Positions 1 through 8,845 of a stretch of 64,000 bases of DNA are shown piece by piece. How positions within the stretch are numbered: position 1 is the first letter of the stretch; each line of letters opens with the position of its first letter. The notes under the pieces were generated by a model. That model saw only the letters and a list, made by a program, of their open reading frames with translations. It was not told the origin of the DNA and did not search any database. The translations under genes were made by a program, and so were the position numbers. The DNA comes from an uncultured Oscillospiraceae bacterium (lineage in GTDB: Bacteria; Bacillota; Clostridia; Oscillospirales; Oscillospiraceae). The stretch is taken from positions 17,857-81,856 of the forward strand of contig CANQMO010000014.1 in assembly GCA_947624985.1 (NCBI GenBank), written 5' to 3'.

Positions 1-61
1 CCCCGGCGTTCGAGCGAAAACCGCCGCCCGTCATGGCGCCGGATTTTGGTCAAAATCGCCT

Positions 62-151
62 TTGACGCTCGTGCGTCCGGCGGGTATAATAAAAATACAA
101 CGTGTAGCACGCAATGCGTAAATCCGGTTGCGTGCTGCACGTTGTTTTTTT
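62..151 (+). promoter_or_regulatory. Promoter-like TTGACG-N17-TATAAT followed directly by a terminator-type hairpin in the leader of the first MATE gene
   Basis: -35 at 62-67, -10 at 85-90; stem ACAACGTGTAGCACGCAA (97-114) / TTGCGTGCTGCACGTTGT (128-145) followed by a T tract; ATG at 172. Confidence 0.6.
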
Positions 152-171
152 GTGTGTGAAAGGAAGTCAAA

Positions 172-1614
172 ATGGAAAAAGAAGCAAATGCGTTTCTGGG
201 CGACCGGCCCGTGGGAAAGCTCATGGGAAAGTACGCCGTGCCCTGTATCATCTCGCTGCTGGTAGGCGCGCTCTATAACATCGTGGACCAGATCTTCATC
301 GCCAACGCCGCCTATCTCGGCTCCTACGGCAACGCGGCCAACACGGTGGTTTTCCCCTTGACGGTCATCGCTCTGGCCATCGCCGTCATGATCGGGGACG
401 GCTGCTGCGCCTTCGTGAGCCTGAGCCTGGGCAAAAACGAGACGGTGGACGCCAGAAAGAGCGTAGGCAACGCCGTGGTCATGACCGTGGTAGGCGGCGT
501 GGCGCTGTGCGCGGTATACCTCCTTTTTGCCGACCCCATCATCGCGCTGTTCGGCGGCACGGTCAACGACGAGACCTGCCGGTATTCTCAGGAATACTTC
601 TTCTGGATCGCCCTGGGCGTGCCCTTTTACATGTTCGGCCAGGCCATGAACCCCATCATCCGGGCGGACGGCTCGCCCCGGTTCGCCATGGTATCCACCC
701 TGGCGGGGGCGGTGCTCAACATCATACTGGACCCGGTGTTCATCTTCGTTTTCCGCTGGGGCATGATGGGCGCGGCGGTGGCCACGGTGCTGGGTCAGAT
801 CGTGACGGCTGCGCTGGCGGCGTGGTATCTGGCGCACATGCGGCTCGTTCGTCCGGCGCGGGGCGACTACCGTGTGGACCGGCGTATCGCCGGGCGGACC
901 CTGGTCCTGGGTATCACCAGCTTCCTGTCTCAGATCTCACTGGTCATGGCCATGGCCGCCGTCAACAATATGCTGCGCAAGTACGGGGCCCTGGACCCGG
1001 TGTTCGGCCAGGCCCAGTACGCTCAGATCCCCATGGCGGTGGTGGGGATCGTGATGAAGTTCTTCCAGATCGTCATCTCCGTGGTGGTGGGCATGGCGGC
1101 TGGGTGCATACCCATCGCCGGCTACAACATGGGCGCGGGGCACAAGGGCCGGGTGCGGAGCCTCTTTTCCCGGCTGCTGACGGCAGAGGCCGCCGTGGGT
1201 GTCGTGGCCCTCATAGTTGTGGAGTGCTTCCCGGCGCGGCTCATCGCCATCTTCGGCGCGGATAACGAGAGCGCGTACTATACGGACTTCGCAATGCGGT
1301 CCTTCCGGATCTATCTCAGCATGGTGGTGTTCGCCTGCGTGAACAAGGCGTGCTTCATCTTCCTACAGGCCATGGGCAAGGCGCTGGCCTCTACCATGCT
1401 GTCCATGGTGCGGGAGGTCGTGTTCGGCGTAGGCTTCGCGCTGCTCCTGCCCCGGTTTTTCGGGCTGGACGGGGTGCTTTTCTCCATGCCGGTTTCCGAC
1501 GCGCTGACTTTTCTGATCGCCGTCGTGCTGATCGTGCGGACCTATAAGGAGTTGTGGGGCGAGGCGAAGCCCCTCCCGCAAAGCAGGCCCCGGATCCTTT
1601 CCGACGTGTCCTGA
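172..1614 (+). CDS. MATE family multidrug/Na+ efflux transporter
   Basis: 480 aa, multi-TM, typical MATE N-terminus (GKLMGKYAVPCIISLLVGALYNIVDQIFI). Confidence 0.92.
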   Translation: MEKEANAFLGDRPVGKLMGKYAVPCIISLLVGALYNIVDQIFIANAAYLGSYGNAANTVVFPLTVIALAIAVMIGDGCCAFVSLSLGKNETVDARKSVGNAVVMTVVGGVALCAVYLLFADPIIALFGGTVNDETCRYSQEYFFWIALGVPFYMFGQAMNPIIRADGSPRFAMVSTLAGAVLNIILDPVFIFVFRWGMMGAAVATVLGQIVTAALAAWYLAHMRLVRPARGDYRVDRRIAGRTLVLGITSFLSQISLVMAMAAVNNMLRKYGALDPVFGQAQYAQIPMAVVGIVMKFFQIVISVVVGMAAGCIPIAGYNMGAGHKGRVRSLFSRLLTAEAAVGVVALIVVECFPARLIAIFGADNESAYYTDFAMRSFRIYLSMVVFACVNKACFIFLQAMGKALASTMLSMVREVVFGVGFALLLPRFFGLDGVLFSMPVSDALTFLIAVVLIVRTYKELWGEAKPLPQSRPRILSDVS

Positions 1615-1753
1615 GCGCCTGCGCCGATATCCGGAAGCGGTTTTTCCGGCGTTTAAAAAAAGACGCGTTCCGCGGCGGCCCCGTAGCTTCCGGGCCGTCC
1701 CGGCGCGCATAAGATCGCCCGGAGCGGGGAAAACTGGCTCCGGGTGATCATGT

Positions 1754-2398
1754 TTGGACGAAGTAAAGACCGAGGACATCAAGGAGCTTGGGACCACCGG
1801 CCCGTCGGAGATACAGGTGCTGACCATCATCGGCCAGATCGAGGGGCACCAGGTGCTGGGCGAGGAGAACAAGACCACGAAATACGAGCATGTGATGCCG
1901 TTGCTGGCAGCGGTGGAGGAGTCCCCCGACGTGAAGGGCCTGCTCATTTTGCTCAACACCGTCGGCGGCGATATCGAAGCGGGACTTGCCATCGCGGAGC
2001 TTATCGCGGGGATGAGAAAGCCTACAGCGTCTCTGGTGCTGGGCGGCGGGCACTCCATCGGCGTGCCTTTGGCGGTGGCGGCCAAGCGCAGCTTCATCGC
2101 GCCCTCCGCCTCCATGACGATCCATCCCGTGCGCCTGAACGGTACGGTCATCGGCGTGAGCCAGACCTATGAGTATTTTGCCAGGACCCGGGAGAGGATC
2201 GTCCGGTTCGTGACAGAAAATTCCCACATCAGCCGGGAGCGGTTTTTGGAGTACATGCTCAAGACGGGGGAGCTTGCAAACGATGTGGGCAGTATCATCG
2301 ACGGAGAGGAGGCCGTGGCCTGCGGCCTGATGGACCAGCTGGGGAGCCTTGCGGACGCGCTGGCGTGGCTGCACGGGCAGGAGAAGAAATCGGAATGA
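1754..2398 (+). CDS. ClpP-class serine protease (TepA/SDH-like)
   Basis: ClpP-fold motifs LLILLNTVGGDIEAGLAIAELI and LGGGHSIGVPLAVAAKRSFIAPSASMTIHPVRL; TTG start. Confidence 0.8.
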   Translation: MDEVKTEDIKELGTTGPSEIQVLTIIGQIEGHQVLGEENKTTKYEHVMPLLAAVEESPDVKGLLILLNTVGGDIEAGLAIAELIAGMRKPTASLVLGGGHSIGVPLAVAAKRSFIAPSASMTIHPVRLNGTVIGVSQTYEYFARTRERIVRFVTENSHISRERFLEYMLKTGELANDVGSIIDGEEAVACGLMDQLGSLADALAWLHGQEKKSE

Positions 2399-2426
2399 AA
2401 AATTTACCGAGTCAGGGAATTAATCC

Positions 2427-2455
2427 TTGACAATTTTAAGAAATAGTGGCATAAT
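2427..2455 (+). promoter_or_regulatory. tRNA-Gln promoter
   Basis: TTGACA-N17-CATAAT directly upstream of the tRNA. Confidence 0.7.
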
Positions 2456-2474
2456 ACACACCGTTCAGCAGTGT

Positions 2475-2548
2475 AGCGGGATTGTGTAAAGGTAGCACAG
2501 CGGACTCTGACTCCGTATGTGAGGGTTCGAATCCTTCTCCCGCTGCCA
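2475..2548 (+). tRNA. tRNA-Gln (anticodon CTG), integration target of both elements
   Basis: Cloverleaf: acceptor AGCGGGA/TCCCGCT, anticodon loop CTCTGAC, T-arm GGTTCGAATCC, encoded CCA. Confidence 0.93.
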
Positions 2549-2550
2549 AC
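2523..2550 (+). repeat. att core copy 1 (attL of element 1)
   Basis: GGGTTCGAATCCTTCTCCCGCTGCCAAC; identical 28-mer at 38915-38942 and 24-bp core at 56120-56143. Confidence 0.92.
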
Positions 2551-2592
2551 CCGGAAAGCGTTGAATCACAACGCTTTCCGGGTTTTCTTTTT
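2548..2592 (+). terminator. Rho-independent terminator after the tRNA, supplied by the left arm of element 1
   Basis: AACCCGGAAAGCGTTG-AATCA-CAACGCTTTCCGGGTT + TTCTTTTT. Confidence 0.85.
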
Positions 2593-2669
2593 ATTATCAG
2601 GGGTTTGCGGGCTTGGCAGATTATCAGGTCTTTGTTAATAAAAGCAGCTTTTTGCGAGATTTTGACAAG

Positions 2670-2717
2670 AAAATGCTAACTAAAATGCTAACTAAAATGC
2701 TAACTAAAAATGCTAAT
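2670..2717 (+). repeat. Tandem 12-bp repeats (AAAATGCTAACT)3 plus AAAAATGCTAAT: candidate integrase arm-type sites
   Basis: Four head-to-tail copies next to attL; two further copies at 38834-38857 next to the right att. Confidence 0.75.
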
Positions 2718-2732
2718 GAGGGCCGGGAACGG

Positions 2733-3845
2733 TCAATTCGTTCCCGGCCTCGTCGTATTTCCCGAAAAGAAGCTTTCAATGCTCCGGGTGTATTTGCTCA
2801 CGTCTGATCTGGCAATGTGGGTGTATATCTTCCGCATTGTCTCAAAGTCGCTCCACCCGCCGATCTGCATGACGATCTTTTCAGGGACGCCCAGATGGTA
2901 GCAGAGTGAAACGAATGAGTGGCGCAGGCCGTGAACTCCTACTTTTGGGAGACCTGATTTCTCACAGACGGCGTTGATACGGGACCAGAGAGCGTTTGGG
3001 GGTACCGAAACGACCAATGCGTCGGCGTCAGGCTTCTTGGCAACCTTTAGCGCGTTATACAGTTCGTCGATCATAATGGGTACGATCCGGTTTGAAGATC
3101 GGTTCTTGTTCTCCTTGCGATATACGAGCTTGTTTTCATCGTTCGGGACGGCGGACCCGCTGACGTGTATAATTTTTTTCTTGAGATCGACATTCCCCCA
3201 GGTAAGGGCCAGCAACTCAGAGCGGCGCAAGCTGGACAGGGCCAGCAGGGACGGGATGGCAATACTGGTGTCCTTTACGGCCTCTATGAATGGGCGGATC
3301 TGCTCCGGCTCCAGAAATGGTCTCTCTTGCTGGATTATCTGCGGTAGGATCACTTTTGGCCGGCTACCGCTAGTCTCTGCCACGGCAGAGGAAATGAGGC
3401 CCCAGGCGTTCTTTAGTGTCTTTGGGGCGCAGGTACTGGCCTCGCGGCTGACCATGGTCTGCCAGTCGATGGAGGAGATGTCCGTATCCATGAAGGCTTG
3501 GAAACGGCTTTTGCGCATGATCTTATAATTCCGTATGGTCACGGGGGACAGAACACCGGCTCGCCGGGCAATGTAAGCGTCTACCGCCTCTCCAAGCGTG
3601 GGGAGCTTCTCTGGCGCCGATGAATCCAGTTCTGGCTCGGCGGGCTTTTCCCGCTTACCCACCAGGTACTGGCTCTTGATATACGCCGCCTGTTTGACGC
3701 ACTCACGCTCGGTATTACCAGTGACCGGAATACTTTCTCCGCCTAGACGAAGCTGGATAAACCATGTGCCGGACTTGAGTTTCCGCGCTTTTGGGACGTT
3801 CGTTTCGCTCTCCTCCTTGCTTTTTCCGGGGGAGTGTGCTACCAT
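2733..3845 (-). CDS. int: Tyrosine site-specific integrase of element 1
   Basis: Catalytic signatures LRRSELLALTW, HGLRHSFVSLCYHLGV, Y in MRKIYTHI. Confidence 0.93.
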   Translation of the reverse strand: MVAHSPGKSKEESETNVPKARKLKSGTWFIQLRLGGESIPVTGNTERECVKQAAYIKSQYLVGKREKPAEPELDSSAPEKLPTLGEAVDAYIARRAGVLSPVTIRNYKIMRKSRFQAFMDTDISSIDWQTMVSREASTCAPKTLKNAWGLISSAVAETSGSRPKVILPQIIQQERPFLEPEQIRPFIEAVKDTSIAIPSLLALSSLRRSELLALTWGNVDLKKKIIHVSGSAVPNDENKLVYRKENKNRSSNRIVPIMIDELYNALKVAKKPDADALVVSVPPNALWSRINAVCEKSGLPKVGVHGLRHSFVSLCYHLGVPEKIVMQIGGWSDFETMRKIYTHIARSDVSKYTRSIESFFSGNTTRPGTN

Positions 3846-3929
3846 AAAAGGGTAGATTAACCCCCGTGCGTGTGGTGGTTTTCTACGTTGCCGCTTCCGG
3901 TGTGCGAGACCGGGAGCGGCTTTTTTGTT

Positions 3930-4667
3930 TTACAGGTCTATCTGTGTACCTGTTCCTCTAAGCTGCTTTTTATATGCGGAAATGAATTTTCGCCCATCAC
4001 TGCCCCAGTCTGTGAGGCTCAAGATGATGTACTTTGTATCTTTGCCAGGATCTCCGTAGGCGAAAATGAGATAACGGCTGTAATTGCGGACGGTTTTCTG
4101 CTTGGCACTGCCGCCGATAATGGCACCGAGAGGGCCGAACAGTGCAGCGCCGGCGACCGCTCCGCCTATACTGGAGACATATTGCTGCTGGATTGCCTTT
4201 TTTGTGGTCTTTGTGACAGACCGCACTTTGCTGTGTGCGAGAGCAAACGTTTGATTCATAGCAGAAAAAGATAGGTGATCTGACCAGTAAGATACCTTGC
4301 ACTTTGTTTCCGGTGGGAAATTCAGGCCGGACATATGATAAAAGTGGCCGGAGAAAAAAGGTTTGTCCGTGGTTCGTGGCGACGGCCTAGAAGAGCGCGT
4401 ATGTGCGATTCGGCTTTGAGCGATGAGGGAAGGGCCGCGGGGCCTAATGGCAACGAGGTGAACCTTGTCTTTTTCGGGTGCTTTTCTGGGGCCGATAGAC
4501 CGGAAAAAGAGAAAAATAAAAACAAGAGAAGGGATGATTATCAGGGCGTATGCATACCAGTCGGGCGGGTCAGTGGTCGGGTAAATAATAGTGGCCAAGA
4601 TGATACCGAGGCCAAACAAACCAGCTCCACAGAAGGCAGCTCCTACAATTCGGAGAAAAGTTTTCAT
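3930..4667 (-). CDS. Membrane protein between integrase and repressor, unknown function
   Basis: Two N-terminal TM segments, glycine-rich hydrophobic segment GGAVAGAALFGPLGAIIGG; lysogeny-side position. Confidence 0.6.
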   Translation of the reverse strand: MKTFLRIVGAAFCGAGLFGLGIILATIIYPTTDPPDWYAYALIIIPSLVFIFLFFRSIGPRKAPEKDKVHLVAIRPRGPSLIAQSRIAHTRSSRPSPRTTDKPFFSGHFYHMSGLNFPPETKCKVSYWSDHLSFSAMNQTFALAHSKVRSVTKTTKKAIQQQYVSSIGGAVAGAALFGPLGAIIGGSAKQKTVRNYSRYLIFAYGDPGKDTKYIILSLTDWGSDGRKFISAYKKQLRGTGTQIDL

Positions 4668-4682
4668 GGGGCACCTCTCCGG

Positions 4683-5315
4683 TCAATATGAAATCTGGTT
4701 TCGGACGACGCGGCCTTGGATACGAATACGGGTGGACCGGGCATCGTAAACCTGGGGCTTGTGAATTGGATTGGTAGACTGGGGCATAAGGGTAATGGTA
4801 TCACCGTCTCGGTAAAACCGCTTTACTGTGGCGTCATCGTCGTCAACCAAGACAACGGCAATGTCGCCGTTGTCCACAATATCCTGCCTACGGATGATGA
4901 GCAGATCGCCGTCGTGGATACGGGCGGCGTCCATGCTGTCACCGTTCACCCGAAGGGCAAAATATTCCGCGCCGCCATTCAGGTCCGTATAGGTGTAGCC
5001 CTCGATATGCTCGTCCGCATAGAGGGGATGGCCCGCGCTGATGTGGCCAAGGATTGGAATGCGGTGCGTGGGGTGGTAAGGGGTGAAGCCAGGGATCGGA
5101 TGGGCGTTTTCGATATCGCTTCGGCCAATTAGATAATCCATATCAACGTTAAAAATGTCGGCTATGGCTTCACAAATCTCGAAATCGGGTTCGCGTTGAC
5201 CTGTTTCATACATTCCAACTGCGCTCCTGGATTTACCTAGTAGTGTAGCTAACTGGTCCTGAGACATGTTTCTCTTTGTGCGAAGAAGCTTGATCCTCTC
5301 GGCATATATTTTCAT
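4683..5315 (-). CDS. CI/LexA-like phage repressor (XRE HTH + S24 peptidase)
   Basis: HTH LRTKRNMSQDQLATLLGKSRSAVGMYETG and S24 region FALRVNGDSMDAARIHDGDLLII. Confidence 0.92.
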   Translation of the reverse strand: MKIYAERIKLLRTKRNMSQDQLATLLGKSRSAVGMYETGQREPDFEICEAIADIFNVDMDYLIGRSDIENAHPIPGFTPYHPTHRIPILGHISAGHPLYADEHIEGYTYTDLNGGAEYFALRVNGDSMDAARIHDGDLLIIRRQDIVDNGDIAVVLVDDDDATVKRFYRDGDTITLMPQSTNPIHKPQVYDARSTRIRIQGRVVRNQISY

Positions 5316-5353
5316 GTAGCACACCTCTTTTCATGTGGGGCTTTCTTACATAG

Positions 5354-5678
5354 TATCACAAAACGTGATAAAGTCAAGAAAAAATGTCACAAATAGTGTT
5401 GACAAACTGTAAGGAAGTGATATAATACAGTCACGAAACGTGACGAAAGGAGGTGTGAGTTTGGATAATCAGGCAATTGCAACGAGACTAGTAGATCATC
5501 GTGGCAGAAAACGGCGGGAGGTTGTAGCGGCAGATTTGGGAATTAGTGTTTCTGCTGTCGCCATGTATGAAAGAGGGGCAAGGATTCCTAGAGATGAAAT
5601 CAAAGAGAAGATGGCCGAATATTATAACACCACCGTGGGGGCTCTTTTTTTTGATGAGTAATGTCACGAAAAGTGATA
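5354..5678. promoter_or_regulatory. Four repressor-type operators and the lytic promoter
   Basis: TATCACAAAACGTGATA (5354), TGTCACAAATAGTGTTG (5385), AGTCACGAAACGTGACG (5429), TGTCACGAAAAGTGATA (5662); promoter TTGACA 5399 - N16 - TATAAT 5421. Confidence 0.8.
5461..5661 (+). CDS. Cro-like XRE regulator
   Basis: HTH KRREVVAADLGISVSAVAMYERGARIP; AAAGGAGG upstream of GTG/TTG start (ORF opens at 5440). Confidence 0.75.
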   Translation: MDNQAIATRLVDHRGRKRREVVAADLGISVSAVAMYERGARIPRDEIKEKMAEYYNTTVGALFFDE

Positions 5679-5708
5679 ATTAAACAGAAAGAAAGGAGCT
5701 GAGAAAAG

Positions 5709-5960
5709 ATGAACGCAAAGGTAAGGATATTGGATAACGGCCGGGGGGCCTGGCTGGAACTGGACGGGAAAACGATGGGAGAGGGTATCGACCTCATTGA
5801 GTACAAAAAGAAAGGATCTGATCCGGCGGAGCTGACCATCCATATCCAGAACACTGACGACTTCCAATTCCACCCGGACGGGACCTTTGACAAGGCCGAG
5901 AAGTGGCTGAAGGAGCAGACCGGTTCCGGAAAGCCACTTCTGGCAACACCATGGGATTAA
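5709..5960 (+). CDS. Hypothetical phage early protein
   Basis: 83-aa ORF with RBS (GAAAGGAG). Confidence 0.6.
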   Translation: MNAKVRILDNGRGAWLELDGKTMGEGIDLIEYKKKGSDPAELTIHIQNTDDFQFHPDGTFDKAEKWLKEQTGSGKPLLATPWD

Positions 5961-6163
5961 CTATTTGCTCCTTGGATCGCTTGAGGCGTAAGGGATATCG
6001 TCCCGATAATGTTGTGCTTTTGGGTAATGAAGCCGTTATCTTCAAGTTCCATTAGCACACGATCCGGGACGTCCATGTAAAAGGTATATGGAAAATCGGT
6101 ATGCTTTGTTTCCTTATATGCCTTGACCATTTTCCTTAAAAGCGAATTTGCGGCCTGGGTCAT
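5957..6163 (-). CDS. Small hypothetical protein on the opposite strand in the early region
   Basis: 68 aa from MTQAANSLL with good RBS (AAGGAGGTGAT). Confidence 0.5.
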   Translation of the reverse strand: MTQAANSLLRKMVKAYKETKHTDFPYTFYMDVPDRVLMELEDNGFITQKHNIIGTISLTPQAIQGANS

Positions 6164-6549
6164 AAGTATCACCTCCTTCCGTCCTGATTCTACCACAGGA
6201 GCGGGAGGGGGGCAAGCAGAAAGGAGCGTGAGCAGGTGGGCTTGATTTGGTATGCGGGGCTGGGCTTTACAACGCCGCAGAGGATCGCAGAGATCGAGAA
6301 GGCCGTGACGGTCGCCCATGTCGCCGCACTCTATGAGTGGGAGCAGGAGCAGCCTCCGCGGTGGAAGGTCCGGAGGTGGAGGCGGTGGAAGGAAAGCCGG
6401 CCAACGGTAGACCGTATCCGGGAGGGTATCATAGCCGCCGTCGAGCCGCACGGTGTGAACTGTCGGCATACAACACCGACTTATCAGCTGAAAGCGGAAG
6501 ATTTACCTCGTCATCCGGTGGTGCAGACTTAAAGGGAGGAGGCGGTGGT

Positions 6550-6831
6550 ATGCCGCGGACAAGAGAACAGGCAGCGCAAGCCGCCAGAGAAAAGGCACTC
6601 ATGCGGGCAATCAACCGGTGCCAGTTTGAACGGGGATTGTGCTCCGTCCTCAAACTTTCGGCTTTTTTGCATGTCCCGTATTCCACGCTGCGGGTGGCGC
6701 TGGGCGAAAACTGCCAGAGCATGAAGCTCCGGGACTTCGGAGAGATGGCCCGGCGGCTGGGCTTCACGGGGCGGGAGGTGTGCGCCATGCTGGGCGTGCC
6801 TTACGATGACGAGAGAGAGTGGACGGCATGA
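6550..6831 (+). CDS. Small early protein homologous to satellite ORF 50311-50574
   Basis: Shared pattern RCQxExG...MARxLGFTxREVCxxxGxxY. Confidence 0.7.
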   Translation: MPRTREQAAQAAREKALMRAINRCQFERGLCSVLKLSAFLHVPYSTLRVALGENCQSMKLRDFGEMARRLGFTGREVCAMLGVPYDDEREWTA

Positions 6832-7001
6832 ACAGAGAGAAGAAGGATTACAGCTTTCGGTCGTATATGCGGCGGCTGCGTGGGATGGCCGGTGACCCCC
6901 AGGGGCTGGACCGGGTGCTGAACGACGCTGAGCAGAACGGGATACTCACCGCCGAGGAGTATGAGCGGCTGGTGATGGAGGCCGAAAGGCTGGGATTATG
7001 A
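6819..7001 (+). CDS. Hypothetical small early protein
   Basis: 60 aa, overlaps neighbouring gene as in a phage operon. Confidence 0.55.
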   Translation: MDGMNREKKDYSFRSYMRRLRGMAGDPQGLDRVLNDAEQNGILTAEEYERLVMEAERLGL

Positions 7002-7172
7002 GCCGTGTGCCGGAGCGGTGCCGGGGGTGCTTCTTCATGCGCCCCGTGGCGCTGGGGGAAGAACAGGAGTTTATCGGGGCTTGCATATATGTGCTGGTCA
7101 GCGGCCAGCGCCGGCCATGCCCGGAGGGCGATGGCTGCACGGTGTATCAGTCAAAAGATAAGGAGGACAAGC

Positions 7173-7796
7173 ATGACGCTGAGCAAGATCATGGCGATAC
7201 TGGCCATCGTCGGGCTGATGATGGTGCTGGTATCGTACAGGAGCGTGGAGCGGGACGCGGTTGACGAGCTCCGGCCAGATGAAGGGCCGGACCCGCGTTT
7301 GGAGGCGCCGGACGAGTGGGTGACAGCCATGGGCAAGGCGGTGATGGCCGGCGACGTGGACGCCGGGCACGAGGCGGAGCGGCACCTGTACATTACATAT
7401 GACGACACGGCGCTGCTGGCCAGGTACCTGGAGGCGGTCAGGCGGCCCGGGTGGGCGAAAGAATATGTGATGATGGCCGGTGAAGTGGTGATCAACCGGA
7501 TGGCGTCGCCTGAGTTTGAGGGGACCACCGTGCGTGAGGTGCTTTTCGCCCAGGACGCCCCGGGCGTGGCGGCGTTTGACGCTGTGCGGGTCCCCTGGTG
7601 GGACGACATCGAGATCGGCAAACAGGCCGCGGGCATGGCCATGCAGCTGCTGCTGGGGGAGAGCGTGCTGCGCGATCCGCAGATCGTGTACATCGGGCAG
7701 ACGGCCAAACCCTGGGGATATGAGAGGGCGCTGGTCGACAACAACGGCGGCTGCACCTATCTGTGCCGGACGGAGCGCCCGGAGGTGTACAGATGA
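7173..7796 (+). CDS. SleB-like cell wall hydrolase with N-terminal membrane anchor
   Basis: MTLSKIMAILAIVGLMMVL anchor; KEYVMMAGEVVINRMASPEFEGTTVREVLFAQ resembles Hydrolase_2/SleB. Confidence 0.55.
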   Translation: MTLSKIMAILAIVGLMMVLVSYRSVERDAVDELRPDEGPDPRLEAPDEWVTAMGKAVMAGDVDAGHEAERHLYITYDDTALLARYLEAVRRPGWAKEYVMMAGEVVINRMASPEFEGTTVREVLFAQDAPGVAAFDAVRVPWWDDIEIGKQAAGMAMQLLLGESVLRDPQIVYIGQTAKPWGYERALVDNNGGCTYLCRTERPEVYR

Positions 7797-8020
7797 CGAG
7801 CGAGTGGAGAGTGGGCCAGGTCAAGCGCCGGACCTCGGATGGTGAGGAGGTCGTGTGGGGCGTGTACCGTCTGCGGGACGCCGCCCGGCCAGATGAGCGC
7901 GGGAACCGGGAGTGGTTTAAACGCGGCGGCTACTGGGCCTATTGCAGCAGCCGCAAGGGCGCGCAGAAGTACGCTGACGTGTTCAACGCGCTGGAAAGCA
8001 AAAAAAGCCGCCCCCGGTGA
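7793..8020 (+). CDS. Hypothetical phage protein
   Basis: ATGA overlap with previous gene. Confidence 0.5.
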   Translation: MTSEWRVGQVKRRTSDGEEVVWGVYRLRDAARPDERGNREWFKRGGYWAYCSSRKGAQKYADVFNALESKKSRPR

Positions 8021-8090
8021 CGGTAACACCGGAAGCGGCAAAGCCAAAAAATGACACCCCTATTATAACAGGGGAGAAAGGACCTTGTCA

Positions 8091-8483
8091 ATGATGAAAC
8101 CATACCGGGCGGCAAAGTTCCGGAAAGAGGAGGCCCCGGGCGAGCACCCGTATACTCAGGACCTGATGTTGAATCTGCACCAGGCGATCATCGAGGAGAA
8201 CCGCCGGCAATCATCCAGGAAGTACAAGCTATCGGACGGCGGAGAGACATTTACGCTCACGTTTGAGGAGGCGCTTTACCCGGGAAAAGAAAAAACGATG
8301 ATCCCGCCTGGCACGCCGGTCACAGAAGCTAATCTGACGTGGGCGCTCTCTGATCTGCGCGCGTCGATGAAGGGGTGCAATTTCGGGCGCTGGAATGGCG
8401 CGGACCGGGAGCGGTCGATGGAGCAGATCCAGAAGATCATCCAGGAATGCCGGGAACGGGAAGGAGCGCGGGAAAATGGTTGA
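8091..8483 (+). CDS. Hypothetical phage protein
   Basis: ORF in early operon, overlaps next gene. Confidence 0.55.
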   Translation: MMKPYRAAKFRKEEAPGEHPYTQDLMLNLHQAIIEENRRQSSRKYKLSDGGETFTLTFEEALYPGKEKTMIPPGTPVTEANLTWALSDLRASMKGCNFGRWNGADRERSMEQIQKIIQECREREGARENG

Positions 8484-8844
8484 TGAGGCGATCCGCAAGC
8501 TCAACGAGGAGCTGAAAAGCGGGAAGTTTGACCGGTACGGTGCGGCGATGAAAGACGCGGTACACAAAGCGCTGGTCTGCTTCTGCCGGCAGGACGGGGA
8601 GTTTGCCCAGGCGGTGGTCCAGGGCGGGAGTTTTGAAGACTGCATGAAGGCCGTGGGAAAGGCCGTCAAGGGAGGCTCCATCAGCGACATAGACGCCTTC
8701 ACGGCGGCGGTGCGGTTTTATTTCCCCGGCGCGGGGATCGACGTGCAGATGACCATTGATCTGTGCGCCAGCGTTCGGGGCGAGAGCGGCGGGGAGCCGG
8801 CGGGTTCGTCCGGTATCGTCCTGAACCTACTGGATTTCATGTGA
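8476..8844 (+). CDS. PcfK-like protein
   Basis: Small acidic protein directly upstream of a PcfJ-like gene; FAQAVVQGGSFEDCMKAV pattern. Confidence 0.6.
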   Translation: MVDEAIRKLNEELKSGKFDRYGAAMKDAVHKALVCFCRQDGEFAQAVVQGGSFEDCMKAVGKAVKGGSISDIDAFTAAVRFYFPGAGIDVQMTIDLCASVRGESGGEPAGSSGIVLNLLDFM

Positions 8845-8845
8845 G

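Noticed and set aside
2482-2679. ORF containing SVCEGSNPSPAANP, and similar ones at 38865-39413 and 56067-56282
   Set aside because: These translate the tRNA-Gln 3' end / att core copies; not real proteins.
2670-2717. Possible CRISPR-like direct repeats
   Set aside because: 12-bp head-to-tail units without spacers; better explained as integrase arm sites.
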